A stretch of DNA of 64,000 nt from Micromonospora humi (GTDB lineage: Bacteria > Actinomycetota > Actinomycetes > Mycobacteriales > Micromonosporaceae): assembly GCF_900090105.1 (NCBI RefSeq), contig NZ_FMDM01000004.1, forward strand, positions 124,001-188,000, in the 5' to 3' direction. Under the pieces are notes generated by a model. The model worked only from the letters and a program-made list of their open reading frames with translations. It did not search any database and was not told where the DNA came from. Shown piece by piece: positions 54,846 to 62,975 of this stretch. The stretch's first letter is position 1; the number at the start of each line of letters is the position of its first letter. Both the position numbers and the translations under genes were made by a program.

Positions 54846-56206
54846 CGCATTCCCGCCTTCGGGGCCGTCGCCAGCCGCGACACGTCCCGCAGCACCTCGT
54901 CGAGGCTGCCCGCGCCGGCCCAGCGCACCACCGGCACCCCGTGCTCCCGGAGCTGGCCGATCATCGTGTCCCGGTCCAGCCGCCACAGCCGGTACGCCAC
55001 CTCGGCCCAGCCCCGGTCCTTCGGCACCGGCAGCTCGGCCGGCAGCGTGTCCACCGCCACCACGAACCGCCCGCCGCGGGCCAGCCGGGCCAGCATCTGC
55101 GCCGACCGCTCGTCGAGCAGCGGGGTGAGCACCACCACGAGCGCGTCGGAGGAGAGCACCTGCGGGCCGAACACCTGCTCGTACGGCTCGTGCGGGGAGG
55201 AGTCGGCGTGCACGTCGAGCAGCCACTCCAGCACGGTCACGTACTGGCGGCGACCGGTCGCCGGGCGCAGCCGCCGGGCCGCCGGGCCGTACTCCAGCAA
55301 GGCCACCCGGTCACCCCGGTGCAGGTAGTGCTCGGCGATCGCGGCGGCGGCCCGGACCGTGGTGTCGAGCACCGACGCCGGCCCGCGTACGCCGCCGGAT
55401 CGGCCCGCCTCGGCCAGCACGTCCAGCAGCACCACGACCTCGGCGTCCCGGTCGGAGAGGGTGGCCGCGACGTGCAGTTGGCGGGCCCGCAACGACACCC
55501 GCCAGTCGATCCGGCGCAGCCGGTCCCCGGGCGCGAAGACGCGCACCCCGGCCAGTTCGCCGCCCTCCCCCGGCCGCCGCGACCGGTGGCCGCCGACCAG
55601 CCCGGCGGCCCTTGGCATCGCCTCGACCGCGTCGAACGGCTCGGTACGCGGGTAGACCCGGGCCCGGATCGAGTCGGTGATCACGGCCCGGGACACCAGC
55701 AGCCCGTCGGCGGCGGCGACCCGCACCCCGGCCGGGCCGAACGGGTGCCGGCCCCAGCGCAGCGCGGTGCCGGTCAACTCCAGGTCGACGGCGCTGCCCG
55801 GGGGCACGGAGGTGACGAACGGCCGGTCCGCCCCGCCGGAGCGGCTCACGTCCAGCCCGGCGCCGCCGAAGCCGACCTGCTCCACCCGCAGCCAGTGCGA
55901 CATCCGGGTCCGCACCACCGCCATGTCGTAGGCGATCTGGTCCGGGTTGGCGACCGCCACCGTGGCGGCCATCGGCGAGCCCTCGACCAGGTGGGTGTCG
56001 GCGACACTCAGCTCCAGCTCGGGCTGGGCGGCCGGGCGCCGGCGCAACCCGTACGCGGTGCCCAGCGCGAACGGCGTGGCCAGCACCACCAGGTCGATCC
56101 GGCCGAGCAGCACGGCCGCGACGACGAGCACGCCGGTGAGCAGCACGGCCCGGCCGAGTGCCCAGGTGGGCGCCCAGCCACCCGCCGGCTCGGCCCGCGC
56201 GTCCAT
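54842..56206 (-). CDS. DUF58 domain protein
   Basis: 454 residues. Two TM helices near the N-terminus (about 17-55), an immunoglobulin-like middle region, and the DUF58 core YQxG-type RVFAPGDRLRRIDWRVSLRARQLHV near residue 230, followed by a VWA-like fold with VVVLLDVLAEAG. DUF58 proteins work with MoxR AAA ATPases as chaperone modules acting on metal-dependent or membrane complexes. The ATG starts at the last base of the moxR stop (TGATG), implying coupling. Confidence 0.9.
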   Translation of the reverse strand: MDARAEPAGGWAPTWALGRAVLLTGVLVVAAVLLGRIDLVVLATPFALGTAYGLRRRPAAQPELELSVADTHLVEGSPMAATVAVANPDQIAYDMAVVRTRMSHWLRVEQVGFGGAGLDVSRSGGADRPFVTSVPPGSAVDLELTGTALRWGRHPFGPAGVRVAAADGLLVSRAVITDSIRARVYPRTEPFDAVEAMPRAAGLVGGHRSRRPGEGGELAGVRVFAPGDRLRRIDWRVSLRARQLHVAATLSDRDAEVVVLLDVLAEAGRSGGVRGPASVLDTTVRAAAAIAEHYLHRGDRVALLEYGPAARRLRPATGRRQYVTVLEWLLDVHADSSPHEPYEQVFGPQVLSSDALVVVLTPLLDERSAQMLARLARGGRFVVAVDTLPAELPVPKDRGWAEVAYRLWRLDRDTMIGQLREHGVPVVRWAGAGSLDEVLRDVSRLATAPKAGMR

Positions 56207-57204
56207 CAGCGGCCGGCGGCGTAGCTGGGCAGTGCGCCGCTGGCCGGTGCGGGCGTCGACTCGAGCACCTCGCCGACCACGAACGACGGGTCCACCCGGC
56301 GCAGCCACATCTCCGGTCGCAGCGTGATCCGGTGCGCCAGCGCGGGCGCCGCCACCGCCTTCACGTCCTCCGGCACCACGTAGTCCCGGTTGGCGAGCAC
56401 CGCCCGCACCCGGGCCAGCAGCAGCAGCGCCAGCGAACCGCGCGGCGACGCGCCGACCAGCACCGACGGGTGGTCCCGGGTGGCCGCGGTGAGCGCCACG
56501 ATGTAGCGGCCGATCGAGTCCTCGACGACCACGTCCTCCAGCGCGGCCTGCATGGCGCGCACCGTGCCGGCGTCCACCACCGGCTTGATCTCGGCCTCCT
56601 CGCGGCGGCGGGCGATGCGCCGGCGCAGCACCTCCCACTCCTCGTCGTGGTTCGGGTAGCCGAACGAGACGCGCAGCAGGAACCGGTCGAGCTGCGCCTC
56701 GGGCAGCGGGTAGGTGCCCTCGTACTCGATCGGGTTGGCGGTGGCGAGCACGTGGAACGGCTCGTCCAGCCGGTAGGTCACGCCCTCCACCGAGACCTGT
56801 TTCTCCTGCATCGCCTCCAGCAGCGCCGACTGGGTCTTCGGCGGCGTCCGGTTGATCTCGTCGGCGAGCAGCAGGTTGGTGAAGAGCGGGCCGGCCCGGA
56901 AGGAGAAGTCGCCGCTGCTCTGGTCGTAGAGGAAGGAGCCGGTGACGTCGGCGGGCAGCAGGTCCGGGGTGAACTGGAGCCGGCGGAAGTCCAGCCCGAG
57001 CGCCTGCGCGAAGCAGCGCGCGGTGAGCGTCTTGCCGAGGCCGGGCAGGTCCTCCAGCAGCACGTGACCGCCGGCGAGGATGCCGGCCAGCACCAGCTCC
57101 AGCGCCTCGCGCTTACCGACCACGACGGTGCCGACCGCGTCCAGGACGGCCCGGGCGAGCCGGCCCACCTCGGCGGGGGGCATGCTCCGGTCCACGTCGT
57201 TCAT
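56206..57204 (-). CDS. moxR: MoxR family AAA ATPase
   Basis: 332 residues. Walker A LLEDLPGLGKTLTARCFAQ, Walker B LFTNLLLADEINRTPPKTQSALLEAM and sensor-1 FHVLATANPIEYEGTYPLPEAQLDRF are all complete. MoxR ATPases promote assembly of enzymes or envelope complexes with VWA/DUF58 partners. It sits between two small membrane genes and DUF58 with 1-nt overlaps on both sides. Confidence 0.96.
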   Translation of the reverse strand: MNDVDRSMPPAEVGRLARAVLDAVGTVVVGKREALELVLAGILAGGHVLLEDLPGLGKTLTARCFAQALGLDFRRLQFTPDLLPADVTGSFLYDQSSGDFSFRAGPLFTNLLLADEINRTPPKTQSALLEAMQEKQVSVEGVTYRLDEPFHVLATANPIEYEGTYPLPEAQLDRFLLRVSFGYPNHDEEWEVLRRRIARRREEAEIKPVVDAGTVRAMQAALEDVVVEDSIGRYIVALTAATRDHPSVLVGASPRGSLALLLLARVRAVLANRDYVVPEDVKAVAAPALAHRITLRPEMWLRRVDPSFVVGEVLESTPAPASGALPSYAAGR

Positions 57205-57785
57205 CAGAGTTTCTCCAGTTCGGCGACGATCGCCGCGAGGTCGCGCGGCGTCGGGGGGCGGCGGGCGGGGGTGCCGAGGAACGTCCAGAGCGGCTCGCCC
57301 AGCAGGGCGCGGGCGCGCGCCGGGTCGGATTCGCGGGTCACGCCGTGGCGTTGGCGCAGCCGTTCGTCGGCCAGCTCACCGAGGCGGGGCAGCACCCGCT
57401 CGGTGAACCGTTCCCGGTTGTCGGCGCACCAGTCCAGCGGCCGTTCCCAGCCGTTGATGGCGGTCCGCAGCGCGTCCCGGGCGGACCAGTTCCAGCTGCC
57501 GGGCTCCTCACCGGCGGGGGTCCGGGCGCCGGCCCGGGGCGGCGGCGGGGGCGAGAGCGCGGCGGTGACCCGGCGGACGGCGAGCACGGCCAGCACGCCC
57601 GCCACGATGATCCAGATCGGCACCCGTAGGCCGACGGCGCGCAGGACGACCAGGATCACCGCGACGACGGCGGCGGTGACCAGTACGGTCCGCACCAGCC
57701 CTCGCGCCCGGCCGCCGGACGGCCGTTCGGCAGTGCCGGTGGGCTCCTCGCCGGAGCCGAGCAGGTCGTCGATGCTGGTGCTCAT
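57204..57785 (-). CDS. Membrane protein of the MoxR operon
   Basis: 193 residues. Two adjacent TM helices (about 29-51 and 56-72) and a soluble C-terminal domain with Trp-rich block GSWNWSARDALRTAINGWERPLDWCADNRE and PLWTFLGTPARRPPTPRDLAAIVAELE. Found with moxR/DUF58 genes in actinomycetes but with no established role. The stop overlaps the moxR start (TGATG), and the start overlaps the stop of the upstream DUF4129 gene by 4 nt. A much longer upstream open frame is spurious. Confidence 0.8.
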   Translation of the reverse strand: MSTSIDDLLGSGEEPTGTAERPSGGRARGLVRTVLVTAAVVAVILVVLRAVGLRVPIWIIVAGVLAVLAVRRVTAALSPPPPPRAGARTPAGEEPGSWNWSARDALRTAINGWERPLDWCADNRERFTERVLPRLGELADERLRQRHGVTRESDPARARALLGEPLWTFLGTPARRPPTPRDLAAIVAELEKL

Positions 57786-58519
57786 GCGGCGCCGGCCTCC
57801 CCCGCCGCCACGGCGGTCAACTCGCCGCGCAGCCGGCGCAGCGCCGACCGGGCCTGGTCGCGCGTGCGCTCGTCGACGTCCCGGGTGGCGTAACGCGCCT
57901 CCCGGTAGACGTGCGCGAACCCGTCCAGCACGTCGGCGCTCGCGATCGCCGGAATGCCGGCCTCGGCGTCGCCGCGCAGCAGCCGGCTGACCAGGTCGGT
58001 GGGGGTGTCGCCGGTCCGCCGGGCCACCCCGGCGTCCTCGGCGGCCTCCTCCAGCCGGACCCAGCAGGCGATCACCGCGGTGCGCGGGTCGGTGGACCGG
58101 TCGTCCAACTCCTCCAGCCCGGCGTCCAGGGCGGCCACCACCTCGCGGGCGGTCCCCTCGGCGGTACGCCGGGTGCGCCGCACCGGCACCGCGCGGGTGG
58201 TCCGCCGCAGCGCGCCGCGTACCACGCTGTAGAGCACGTAGCCGACGGCGCCGAGCACGACCGCGAAGAGCAGCGCCACGGCGGCGGTGGCCAGCCAGTC
58301 CGGCACACCGCCCGACGTGGACTCGGCCGCCTCCCGCGGTTCGACCGGGATCGAGGGCGGCGCCTCGGAGGGATAGTCCGGGACGTACGGGATTGTGTCC
58401 GCCGCGGGCGGGATCCGGCTGGCGCCGATGGCGGAGTGACCGGCGGCGAGCGCGGCGACCGCGAGCAGCGCCGCCACCGCGACGACCGGCCACCACCTGC
58501 GCAGCACGCCGAAAACCAT
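57782..58519 (-). CDS. DUF4129 domain protein
   Basis: 245 residues. TM helix 1 (about 10-26), an extracytoplasmic Pro-rich loop (TIPYVPDYPSEAPPSIPVEP), TM helix 2 (about 77-100), and the cytoplasmic DUF4129 core (about 125-235; REVVAALDAGLEELDDRST, AVIACWVRLEEAAEDAGV, TPTDLVSRLL). DUF4129 domains commonly accompany MoxR/DUF58 or transglutaminase genes. First gene of the block, 20 nt downstream of the UDG gene on the same strand, so the seven genes from 59959 to 54285 may form one transcript. Confidence 0.87.
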   Translation of the reverse strand: MVFGVLRRWWPVVAVAALLAVAALAAGHSAIGASRIPPAADTIPYVPDYPSEAPPSIPVEPREAAESTSGGVPDWLATAAVALLFAVVLGAVGYVLYSVVRGALRRTTRAVPVRRTRRTAEGTAREVVAALDAGLEELDDRSTDPRTAVIACWVRLEEAAEDAGVARRTGDTPTDLVSRLLRGDAEAGIPAIASADVLDGFAHVYREARYATRDVDERTRDQARSALRRLRGELTAVAAGEAGAA

Positions 58520-58539
58520 CCCACCGCCTCAGGTGTTCC

Positions 58540-59280
58540 TCAGTCGACCCCGGCCAGCAGTTTCGCCCGGGTGAAGACGTCGTCCAGCATCGAGGGCGTG
58601 AGCCGGCCGGTGAACGTGTTCTGCTGGCTGACGTGATAGCAGCCGAGCAACGCCGGCACGGACTCGCCGGACCAGTGTGCCCCATGGCCGAACACCGGTC
58701 GCGGTGTGGGCGGGCGCTGTCCGTACACGTGCCGGAGCACCGGCCACCACGCGGCCCAGGCGAACGCGCCCAGCGCGACCACCACGCGCAGCGTGGGGCG
58801 TACCAGTTCGACCTCGCGGTGCACCCACGGCGCGCAGGTGTCCCGCTCGGCCGGGGTGGGTTTGTTGTCCGGCGGCGCGCAGCGCACGGCGGCGACGATC
58901 CGGGTGTCCCGCAGCGTGAGGCCGTCGTCGGCGGCCACGCTGGTCGGCTGGTTGGCCAGCCCGGCCCGGTGCAGCGCGGCGAACAGCACGTCGCCGGAGC
59001 GGTCCCCGGTGAAGATCCGGCCGGTGCGGTTGCCGCCGTGCGCGGCGGGAGCCAGGCCGAGGATCGCGATCCGCGCGTCCGGCGGGCCGAGGCCCGGGAC
59101 CGGCCGCCCCCAGTAGCGCTGGTCGCGGAACGCGGCCCGCTTGACCCGGGCCACCTCCTCCCGCCAGGTGACCAGGCGCGGGCAGGCGAAGCAGTCGCTG
59201 ACCGCGCCGTCGAGGTCGGCCAGGTCGGTCGCCCGCGCCGCGCGGGCGACCACCTCCGCCGGGGTACGCGTCTCAGCCAA
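58540..59280 (-). CDS. Uracil-DNA glycosylase, family 5 (UDGb type)
   Basis: 246 residues. Family-5 motifs [19 protein letters not shown] (motif A, which lacks the catalytic Asp/Asn of family 1) and [13 protein letters not shown] (motif B). Cysteines at CFACPRL and at [18 protein letters not shown] fit the 4Fe-4S cluster of this family. Removes uracil and possibly other deaminated bases; expected in high-GC genomes. The start overlaps the dienelactone hydrolase gene by 8 nt, so they are co-translated. Confidence 0.92.
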   Translation of the reverse strand: MAETRTPAEVVARAARATDLADLDGAVSDCFACPRLVTWREEVARVKRAAFRDQRYWGRPVPGLGPPDARIAILGLAPAAHGGNRTGRIFTGDRSGDVLFAALHRAGLANQPTSVAADDGLTLRDTRIVAAVRCAPPDNKPTPAERDTCAPWVHREVELVRPTLRVVVALGAFAWAAWWPVLRHVYGQRPPTPRPVFGHGAHWSGESVPALLGCYHVSQQNTFTGRLTPSMLDDVFTRAKLLAGVD

Positions 59281-59959
59281 GCTTGGCCCGGAACAGTTCC
59301 AGGGTGCGGGCCCACGCGGTGGCGGCGGCGCGCTGGTCGAAGTGCTCCGGCCGGTCCTCGTTGAAGAACGCGTGCGCGGTGCCCGGGTAGTCGAACGTCT
59401 GGCAGGTGCCGCCGGCCGCCTCGATGGACCGGCTGACGCTCTGCACCCCGTCGGCGGCGGACAGGCCGTCCGCCTCGGAGCAGTGGACGAGCGACGCCTT
59501 CCCGGCGTAGCCGGACCAGTCGGTGGGCATGCCCTCCCAGGGCAGGCGCGGATAGAAGCCGGCGGTGGCGACGATCCGCTCGGAGAACGTGCCGGACCAC
59601 AGAGCCAGGCTGGCGCCCGCGCAGAACCCGGCGCAGCCCACCTTGCCGGCCACCTCGGGCCGGTTCGCCAGGTATTCGGCGGCGGCCGCGATGTCGCTGG
59701 CCGCCTCGTCCATCTGGGTGCTGTTCAGCATCTGCCGGGGTTCGGTCGGCTTCACGGCCGGGCCGCCGTGCCGGAAGTCCGGCGCGAGGGCGACGAAGCC
59801 GGCGTCGGCGAAGCGGTCGACCACGGCTTGGATGTGGGGCACCAGACCCCACCAGTCCTGGATGACGATGACCGCCGGGCTGGCCACACCGCCGGAGGGT
59901 ATCGCGAGATACCCCTCGCTCGTCCCCCCGTTGCCGGTGAAGCTCACCATCTCGCCCAT
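59273..59959 (-). CDS. Dienelactone hydrolase family protein
   Basis: 228 residues, alpha/beta hydrolase. Triad: Cys in [14 protein letters not shown], Asp in [11 protein letters not shown], and His in [24 protein letters not shown] is the typical early block. Such enzymes hydrolyse dienelactone or other lactones and esters; substrate unknown. The ATG at 59959 is chosen for a consensus AAGGAGG 8 nt upstream; an earlier in-frame start at 59986 lacks one. First gene of the possible seven-gene transcript. Confidence 0.93.
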   Translation of the reverse strand: MGEMVSFTGNGGTSEGYLAIPSGGVASPAVIVIQDWWGLVPHIQAVVDRFADAGFVALAPDFRHGGPAVKPTEPRQMLNSTQMDEAASDIAAAAEYLANRPEVAGKVGCAGFCAGASLALWSGTFSERIVATAGFYPRLPWEGMPTDWSGYAGKASLVHCSEADGLSAADGVQSVSRSIEAAGGTCQTFDYPGTAHAFFNEDRPEHFDQRAAATAWARTLELFRAKLG

Positions 59960-60112
59960 GGGCCCGTCCTCCTTGCGGTCAGTCAACGTTGGCTGGTCGC
60001 ACAGTTGGCTGTTACGTGCCGGTAGCGTGCCATGCGGTCACCGGCCCGGGGAAGACGGAAGAGCAGTGGCATTCACCTCCTGTCCACTCACCGTCGGGGC
60101 CACGTACTGGTA

Positions 60113-60128
60113 TAGCTATTGCTAAACT
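60113..60128 (+). promoter_or_regulatory. Toxin-antitoxin promoter and operator
   Basis: TAGCTATTGCTA (60113-60124) is a perfect TAGC/GCTA inverted repeat overlapping the -10 TAAACT (60123-60128), which lies 6 nt before the ATG at 60135. Antitoxin binding there would autorepress the pair. Confidence 0.55.
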
Positions 60129-60134
60129 CGCCTC

Positions 60135-60500
60135 ATGGTGGCTGGCGAGTGGGACATCTACCTCGTCGACGAGGTGCGGCATTGGCTCGACACATTGGAC
60201 GCCAACACCCACGCCCGTGTCGTTCAAGCGATAGATCTCCTCGCCGAACTGGGCCCAGGGCTCGGGCGACCACTGGTCGACACGATCCACGGTTCGTCGA
60301 TAGCCAACTTGAAGGAACTCCGGCCGGGCACCGTACGTATCCTCTTTGCGTTCGATCCCTGGCGTTCGAGCGCCCTCCTGGTAGCCGGCGACAAGTCCGG
60401 CCGATGGAAGGCGTGGTACCAGGAAGCCATACCGGTCGCCGAGCACCGCTACGAGCTCTACCTCAAAGATCGAGCACGAGAGGAGGAGGGAAAGGCATGA
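60135..60500 (+). CDS. higB: RelE/HigB-type toxin
   Basis: 121 residues; RelE-superfamily mRNA interferase of the Gp49/HigB kind. Segments: VDEVRHWLDTLDANTHARVVQAIDLLAELG, PLVDTIHGSSIANLKELRPGTVRILFAFD, LLVAGDKSGRWKAWYQEAIPVAEHRYELYL. Positive and aromatic residues near the C-terminus are in the place of the catalytic ones; individual assignments are not certain. The ATG is leaderless. The antitoxin ATG overlaps the stop by 4 nt, so toxin is encoded first, the HigBA order. Third-position GC is lower than in neighbours. Confidence 0.88.
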   Translation: MVAGEWDIYLVDEVRHWLDTLDANTHARVVQAIDLLAELGPGLGRPLVDTIHGSSIANLKELRPGTVRILFAFDPWRSSALLVAGDKSGRWKAWYQEAIPVAEHRYELYLKDRAREEEGKA

Positions 60501-60814
60501 GCGAATACTCGCGGTGGCAGGACATTCGCGCCGGCCATGTCGCCCGAGCTGGCGGTGAAGAAGCGGTGGAGGCGGGCAAGCAGCAGCTTCTCGCCGAAGT
60601 CATCGGCCACCGGCTCGCCGAAGTGCGTCGTGCCCGAGGGCTGACCCAGCAGCAGGTGGCCGACCGCATGGGCGTCACGAAGGGGCGGGTCTCTCAGATC
60701 GAGCAGGGAAAGATCTCCGGCCAGGAGGTCGTGGCCCGTTTCGCCGCGGCCCTGGGGGGCCGGCTCCACCAGGCGATCTACTTCGACGACGGCGACATCG
60801 CCGCCATCGCGTGA
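60497..60814 (+). CDS. higA: HigA-type antitoxin, XRE helix-turn-helix
   Basis: 105 residues. The helix-turn-helix is LAEVRRARGLTQQQVADRMGVTKGRVSQIEQGK (about residues 38-70), with a short N-terminal dimerisation segment (EAVEAGKQQLLAEVI) and an acidic C-terminus (YFDDGDIAAIA). The ATG has GAGGAGG upstream. It neutralises the preceding toxin and represses the operon through the TAGC...GCTA site. Preferred over a longer frame starting at 60119, which runs through the toxin gene. Confidence 0.9.
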   Translation: MSEYSRWQDIRAGHVARAGGEEAVEAGKQQLLAEVIGHRLAEVRRARGLTQQQVADRMGVTKGRVSQIEQGKISGQEVVARFAAALGGRLHQAIYFDDGDIAAIA

Positions 60815-60822
60815 AGTGAGAC

Positions 60823-60853
60823 GCCGCCCACTGCATGAGCGGCGGTGGGCGGC
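60823..60853. terminator. Hairpin between higBA and the HAAS gene
   Basis: 9-bp stem GCCGCCCAC / GTGGGCGGC with a 13-nt loop, between convergent stops at 60814 and 60862. Confidence 0.5.
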
Positions 60854-60861
60854 CAGGACGG

Positions 60862-61860
60862 TCAGTTGGTCGGTGTCGGTGTCGGGGTCGGCGCGGCGGG
60901 CTCGGTGGAGCTGGGAGCGGGCGCGGCCGGCGAGCCCGTCACAGTCGGCCCAGGCGTGGCACTCGCCGTCGGCGCGGGGGCGCCGCTCGGCGTGGGCGCG
61001 GGCGGGGCGGCCGGCGGGCCGAACGGGGCGCGCATGGCGCAGTACGGGTAGGCGTTGCGCGGCGCGGGCACGTTGCCGGACGAGTCCACGCAGTTCGGCC
61101 AGCCGAGCCGGATCGGCACGCCGTTCTGGTCGAAGAGCTGGGCGTCGCGGATCAGCCGCCCCTGCTGGTCGTAGACGAAGACGTCCTCGATCCGGTCGAG
61201 CCGCCGGTCCACCGAGGTCTGCTGGTAGTCGGCGTACATGTCCGAGCTGGCGTGCCGGTCCACGTCGGCGAGGACCACGAGGGAGAACAGCACCAGCACG
61301 GCGGTGCCCAGCAGGTGCAGTCGTCGCGGCCAGCCGGTGAAGCCGTCGGACCGGCGGCCGAGCCACAGCGACGCGAGGACCGCGCCGGCCAGCAGCAGCA
61401 GCCCGGCCAGCGCGCTGTCGTCGAGGCGGGGCAGCAGACCGGACCGGCCACCACCGATCACCTCGCTCACCAGCAGCGCGGCCAGCCAGCCGCGCAGCAG
61501 CCACCAGGCCGGGCGCAGCGAGCGCAGGAAGTCGGCCACCCGGGCCTGCCCGAACAGCGGGCCGAGTTGACGGTCGAGCAGGCGTAGCTGGGTGAACGCC
61601 CGTTCCCGCGCGGCGTTCACCCGGCGCAGGCGGACCGGCCGCCCGCCGGGCTCCGCGCCGGCCGCGGTCCGCAGCTCCGTCGCGTACGCCTCCGGCGTGC
61701 CGAGCCGGTCGACGAGCGTGCCGTCGCCCTCGGCGGCCACCTCGGCGAGATGCTCCGGAAGGTCCTCGGTCAACTCGTCCCGGAGAGTCGGCGGGAGGTC
61801 GGCGAGCGCGGCCCGCACCCGGTCGACGTAGCCCGTGATCTCCTGCCCAGTGACGGTCAT
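60862..61860 (-). CDS. HAAS-domain membrane protein (PadR partner)
   Basis: 332 residues. N-terminal HAAS-type helical domain (residues 1-65, ITGYVDRVRAALADLPPTLRDELTEDLPEHLAEVAAEG), about four TM helices (115-215), an extracytoplasmic segment with Cys pair (WPNCVDSSGN, YPYCAMRAP), and a long Pro/Ala/Thr-rich tail likely in the cell wall. HAAS proteins are regularly paired with PadR regulators and act as membrane receptors or sensors. The start overlaps the PadR stop by 4 nt. Confidence 0.87.
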   Translation of the reverse strand: MTVTGQEITGYVDRVRAALADLPPTLRDELTEDLPEHLAEVAAEGDGTLVDRLGTPEAYATELRTAAGAEPGGRPVRLRRVNAARERAFTQLRLLDRQLGPLFGQARVADFLRSLRPAWWLLRGWLAALLVSEVIGGGRSGLLPRLDDSALAGLLLLAGAVLASLWLGRRSDGFTGWPRRLHLLGTAVLVLFSLVVLADVDRHASSDMYADYQQTSVDRRLDRIEDVFVYDQQGRLIRDAQLFDQNGVPIRLGWPNCVDSSGNVPAPRNAYPYCAMRAPFGPPAAPPAPTPSGAPAPTASATPGPTVTGSPAAPAPSSTEPAAPTPTPTPTN

Positions 61861-62189
61861 GCCGCCATCCCCCGATCGTCGAGCAGTGCGTCCATGGTGG
61901 TGGCGAACGAGCGCCAGGTCTTGCCGGAGCGGGTGAGATGTTCCCGCCCGGAGGCGTTCAACGCGTAGTACTTGCGGTGCGGCCCGGACTCGCTGGGCAC
62001 CACGTAGGTGGTGAGCAGACCGGCGGCGAAGAGCCGGCGCAGGGTGCCGTAGACCGAGGCGTCACCGACCTCGGTCAGGCCCGCCTCGCGCAGCCGGCGC
62101 AGGATGTCGTAGCCGTAACCATCCTCGTCCTTGAGCACGGCGAGCACGGCCAGATCGAGGACACCCTTGAGAAGCTGCGTCGTATCCAC
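61857..62189 (-). CDS. PadR family transcriptional regulator
   Basis: 110 residues. Winged helix starting DTTQLLKGVLDLAVLAVL, then DEDGYGYDILRRLREAGLTEVGDASVYGTLRRLFAAGLLTTYVV, the standard PadR DNA-binding domain, and a C-terminal dimerisation helix. The GTG at 62189 is favoured because TAGTGT lies 7 nt upstream with TTGACG 18 bp further; an in-frame ATG at 62210 would place the operator in the coding sequence. It probably represses its own operon with the HAAS protein through the palindrome in the promoter spacer. Confidence 0.88.
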   Translation of the reverse strand: MDTTQLLKGVLDLAVLAVLKDEDGYGYDILRRLREAGLTEVGDASVYGTLRRLFAAGLLTTYVVPSESGPHRKYYALNASGREHLTRSGKTWRSFATTMDALLDDRGMAA

Positions 62190-62196
62190 ACTCAGA

Positions 62197-62226
62197 ACAC
62201 TAGTGCGCATTGCGCAATACCGTCAA
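62197..62226 (-). promoter_or_regulatory. PadR promoter with operator in the spacer
   Basis: On the minus strand: -35 TTGACG (62226-62221), 18-bp spacer containing TATTGCGCAATGCGCA (with TTGCGCAA and a repeated TGCGCA), and -10 TAGTGT (62202-62197). The palindrome in the spacer is well placed to block RNA polymerase. Confidence 0.7.
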
Positions 62227-62245
62227 GAACGCCGTACCTTCCTGA

Positions 62246-62530
62246 TCAACGGAGCGGGCGGGCGGTCCAGCCGACGAAGCGGTCGAACAACTCCTGCGGG
62301 TTCGGGTTCTGTCGCAGCAGGTCTGCGGTGGCGTCGAACAGGCAGGCCGCCATGTAGATCGACAGGGCGACGCGGTCGCGCCGGTAGTCCATCAGCAGCA
62401 AAAGTCGGGCCGGCTGGCACGGCCAGGGACCCGCGCACACCCGGCAGAGCCAGCGCGGTCGCATCGGCACGTGCGGCCGGACGGCCCGGCGACCGCGGTC
62501 GGGTACGGGAGAGACATTCGGCGCGCTCAT
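62246..62530 (-). CDS. Small Cys-rich hypothetical protein
   Basis: 94 residues with RPRWLCRVCAGPWPCQPARL, a CxxC-x4-C cluster likely to bind zinc, followed by a helical part (SIYMAACLFDATADLLR, PQELFDRFVGWTARPL). Comparable short proteins with a CRVC...PWPC motif are frequent in Micromonospora and Streptomyces near helix-turn-helix genes, from memory; function unknown. ATG start with no strong ribosome binding site. Divergent from the small HTH gene at 62619. Confidence 0.7.
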   Translation of the reverse strand: MSAPNVSPVPDRGRRAVRPHVPMRPRWLCRVCAGPWPCQPARLLLLMDYRRDRVALSIYMAACLFDATADLLRQNPNPQELFDRFVGWTARPLR

Positions 62531-62552
62531 CCCCCGATCGTGTCGCGCGTCG

Positions 62553-62596
62553 TTGACTACGTCAATAGTCTCCGTAGTTGTCGTCGTCTACAGACT
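62553..62596. promoter_or_regulatory. Divergent promoter with two inverted repeats
   Basis: TTGACTACGTCAA (62553-62565) is a perfect TTGAC/GTCAA palindrome, and AGTCTCCGTAG (62567-62577) with CTACAGACT (62588-62596) forms a second inverted repeat. TTGACT (62553-62558) with TAGTTG (62575-62580), 16 bp apart, is a possible promoter for the HTH gene, whose -10 would lie inside the second repeat. Confidence 0.5.
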
Positions 62597-62618
62597 GCGC
62601 CGCTGCCATCGTCAACGT

Positions 62619-62807
62619 GTGGAGCTGGTGGGCGTGTCGGAGATCCGGGCGATGCTCGGCAACGTGTCGCGCCAGCGCGCCTCCGTGATCGCCAATCAGC
62701 GCAACTTCCCCGAACCGATCGCCGTGCTGGCCATGGGCAAGGTCTGGCGGAAGTCGGACGTCGAGAAGTGGGTGCGGGAGCACCGGCCGGACCTGTCGTC
62801 CGACTGA
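62619..62807 (+). CDS. Small helix-turn-helix (AlpA/excisionase-like) protein
   Basis: 62 residues: MELVGVSEIRAMLGNVSRQR, ASVIANQRNFPEPIAVLAMG, KVWRKSDVEKWVREHRPDL. This is the winged HTH pattern of MerR/AlpA-type small DNA-binding proteins (specific 'SRQRAS' recognition helix, then the aromatic-containing wing KVWRKSDVEKW). The GTG start begins at the conserved LVGVSEI block; the frame extends upstream but without conserved residues. No integrase is nearby, so a role in excision is not supported; autoregulation through the upstream repeats is plausible. Confidence 0.75.
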   Translation: MELVGVSEIRAMLGNVSRQRASVIANQRNFPEPIAVLAMGKVWRKSDVEKWVREHRPDLSSD

Positions 62808-62975
62808 GCCGCGTGGCGCGGCAAGTTCAAGATCGACACCAGTTCGGTGAAGTGGTGGCATCCCGCTGGCCGGATACCGCCACTTCGCCGAGCTGGCGTC
62901 CGACCACCCAACCTCCCGGCAAGTGGGACGACTAACCCGCAGAATGGACCAGCGCGCCCGGTGCGATCGAGTGGA
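62808..62975. other. Gap downstream of the HTH gene
   Basis: 168 bp between the HTH gene stop and the small ORF after ppx. GTGGTGGCATCC and GCCACTTCGCC are weakly complementary and could form a terminator-like hairpin. Nothing else recognised. Confidence 0.3.

Noticed and set aside
57204-59852. 882-codon open frame joining the small membrane gene to UDG and beyond on the minus strand
   Set aside because: Only the last 193 codons look like protein; the rest is Arg/Gly-rich out-of-frame reading through DUF4129 and UDG.
62619-62807. Excisionase of an integrated element
   Set aside because: The fold would fit, but no integrase, attachment duplication or other mobile gene is near.
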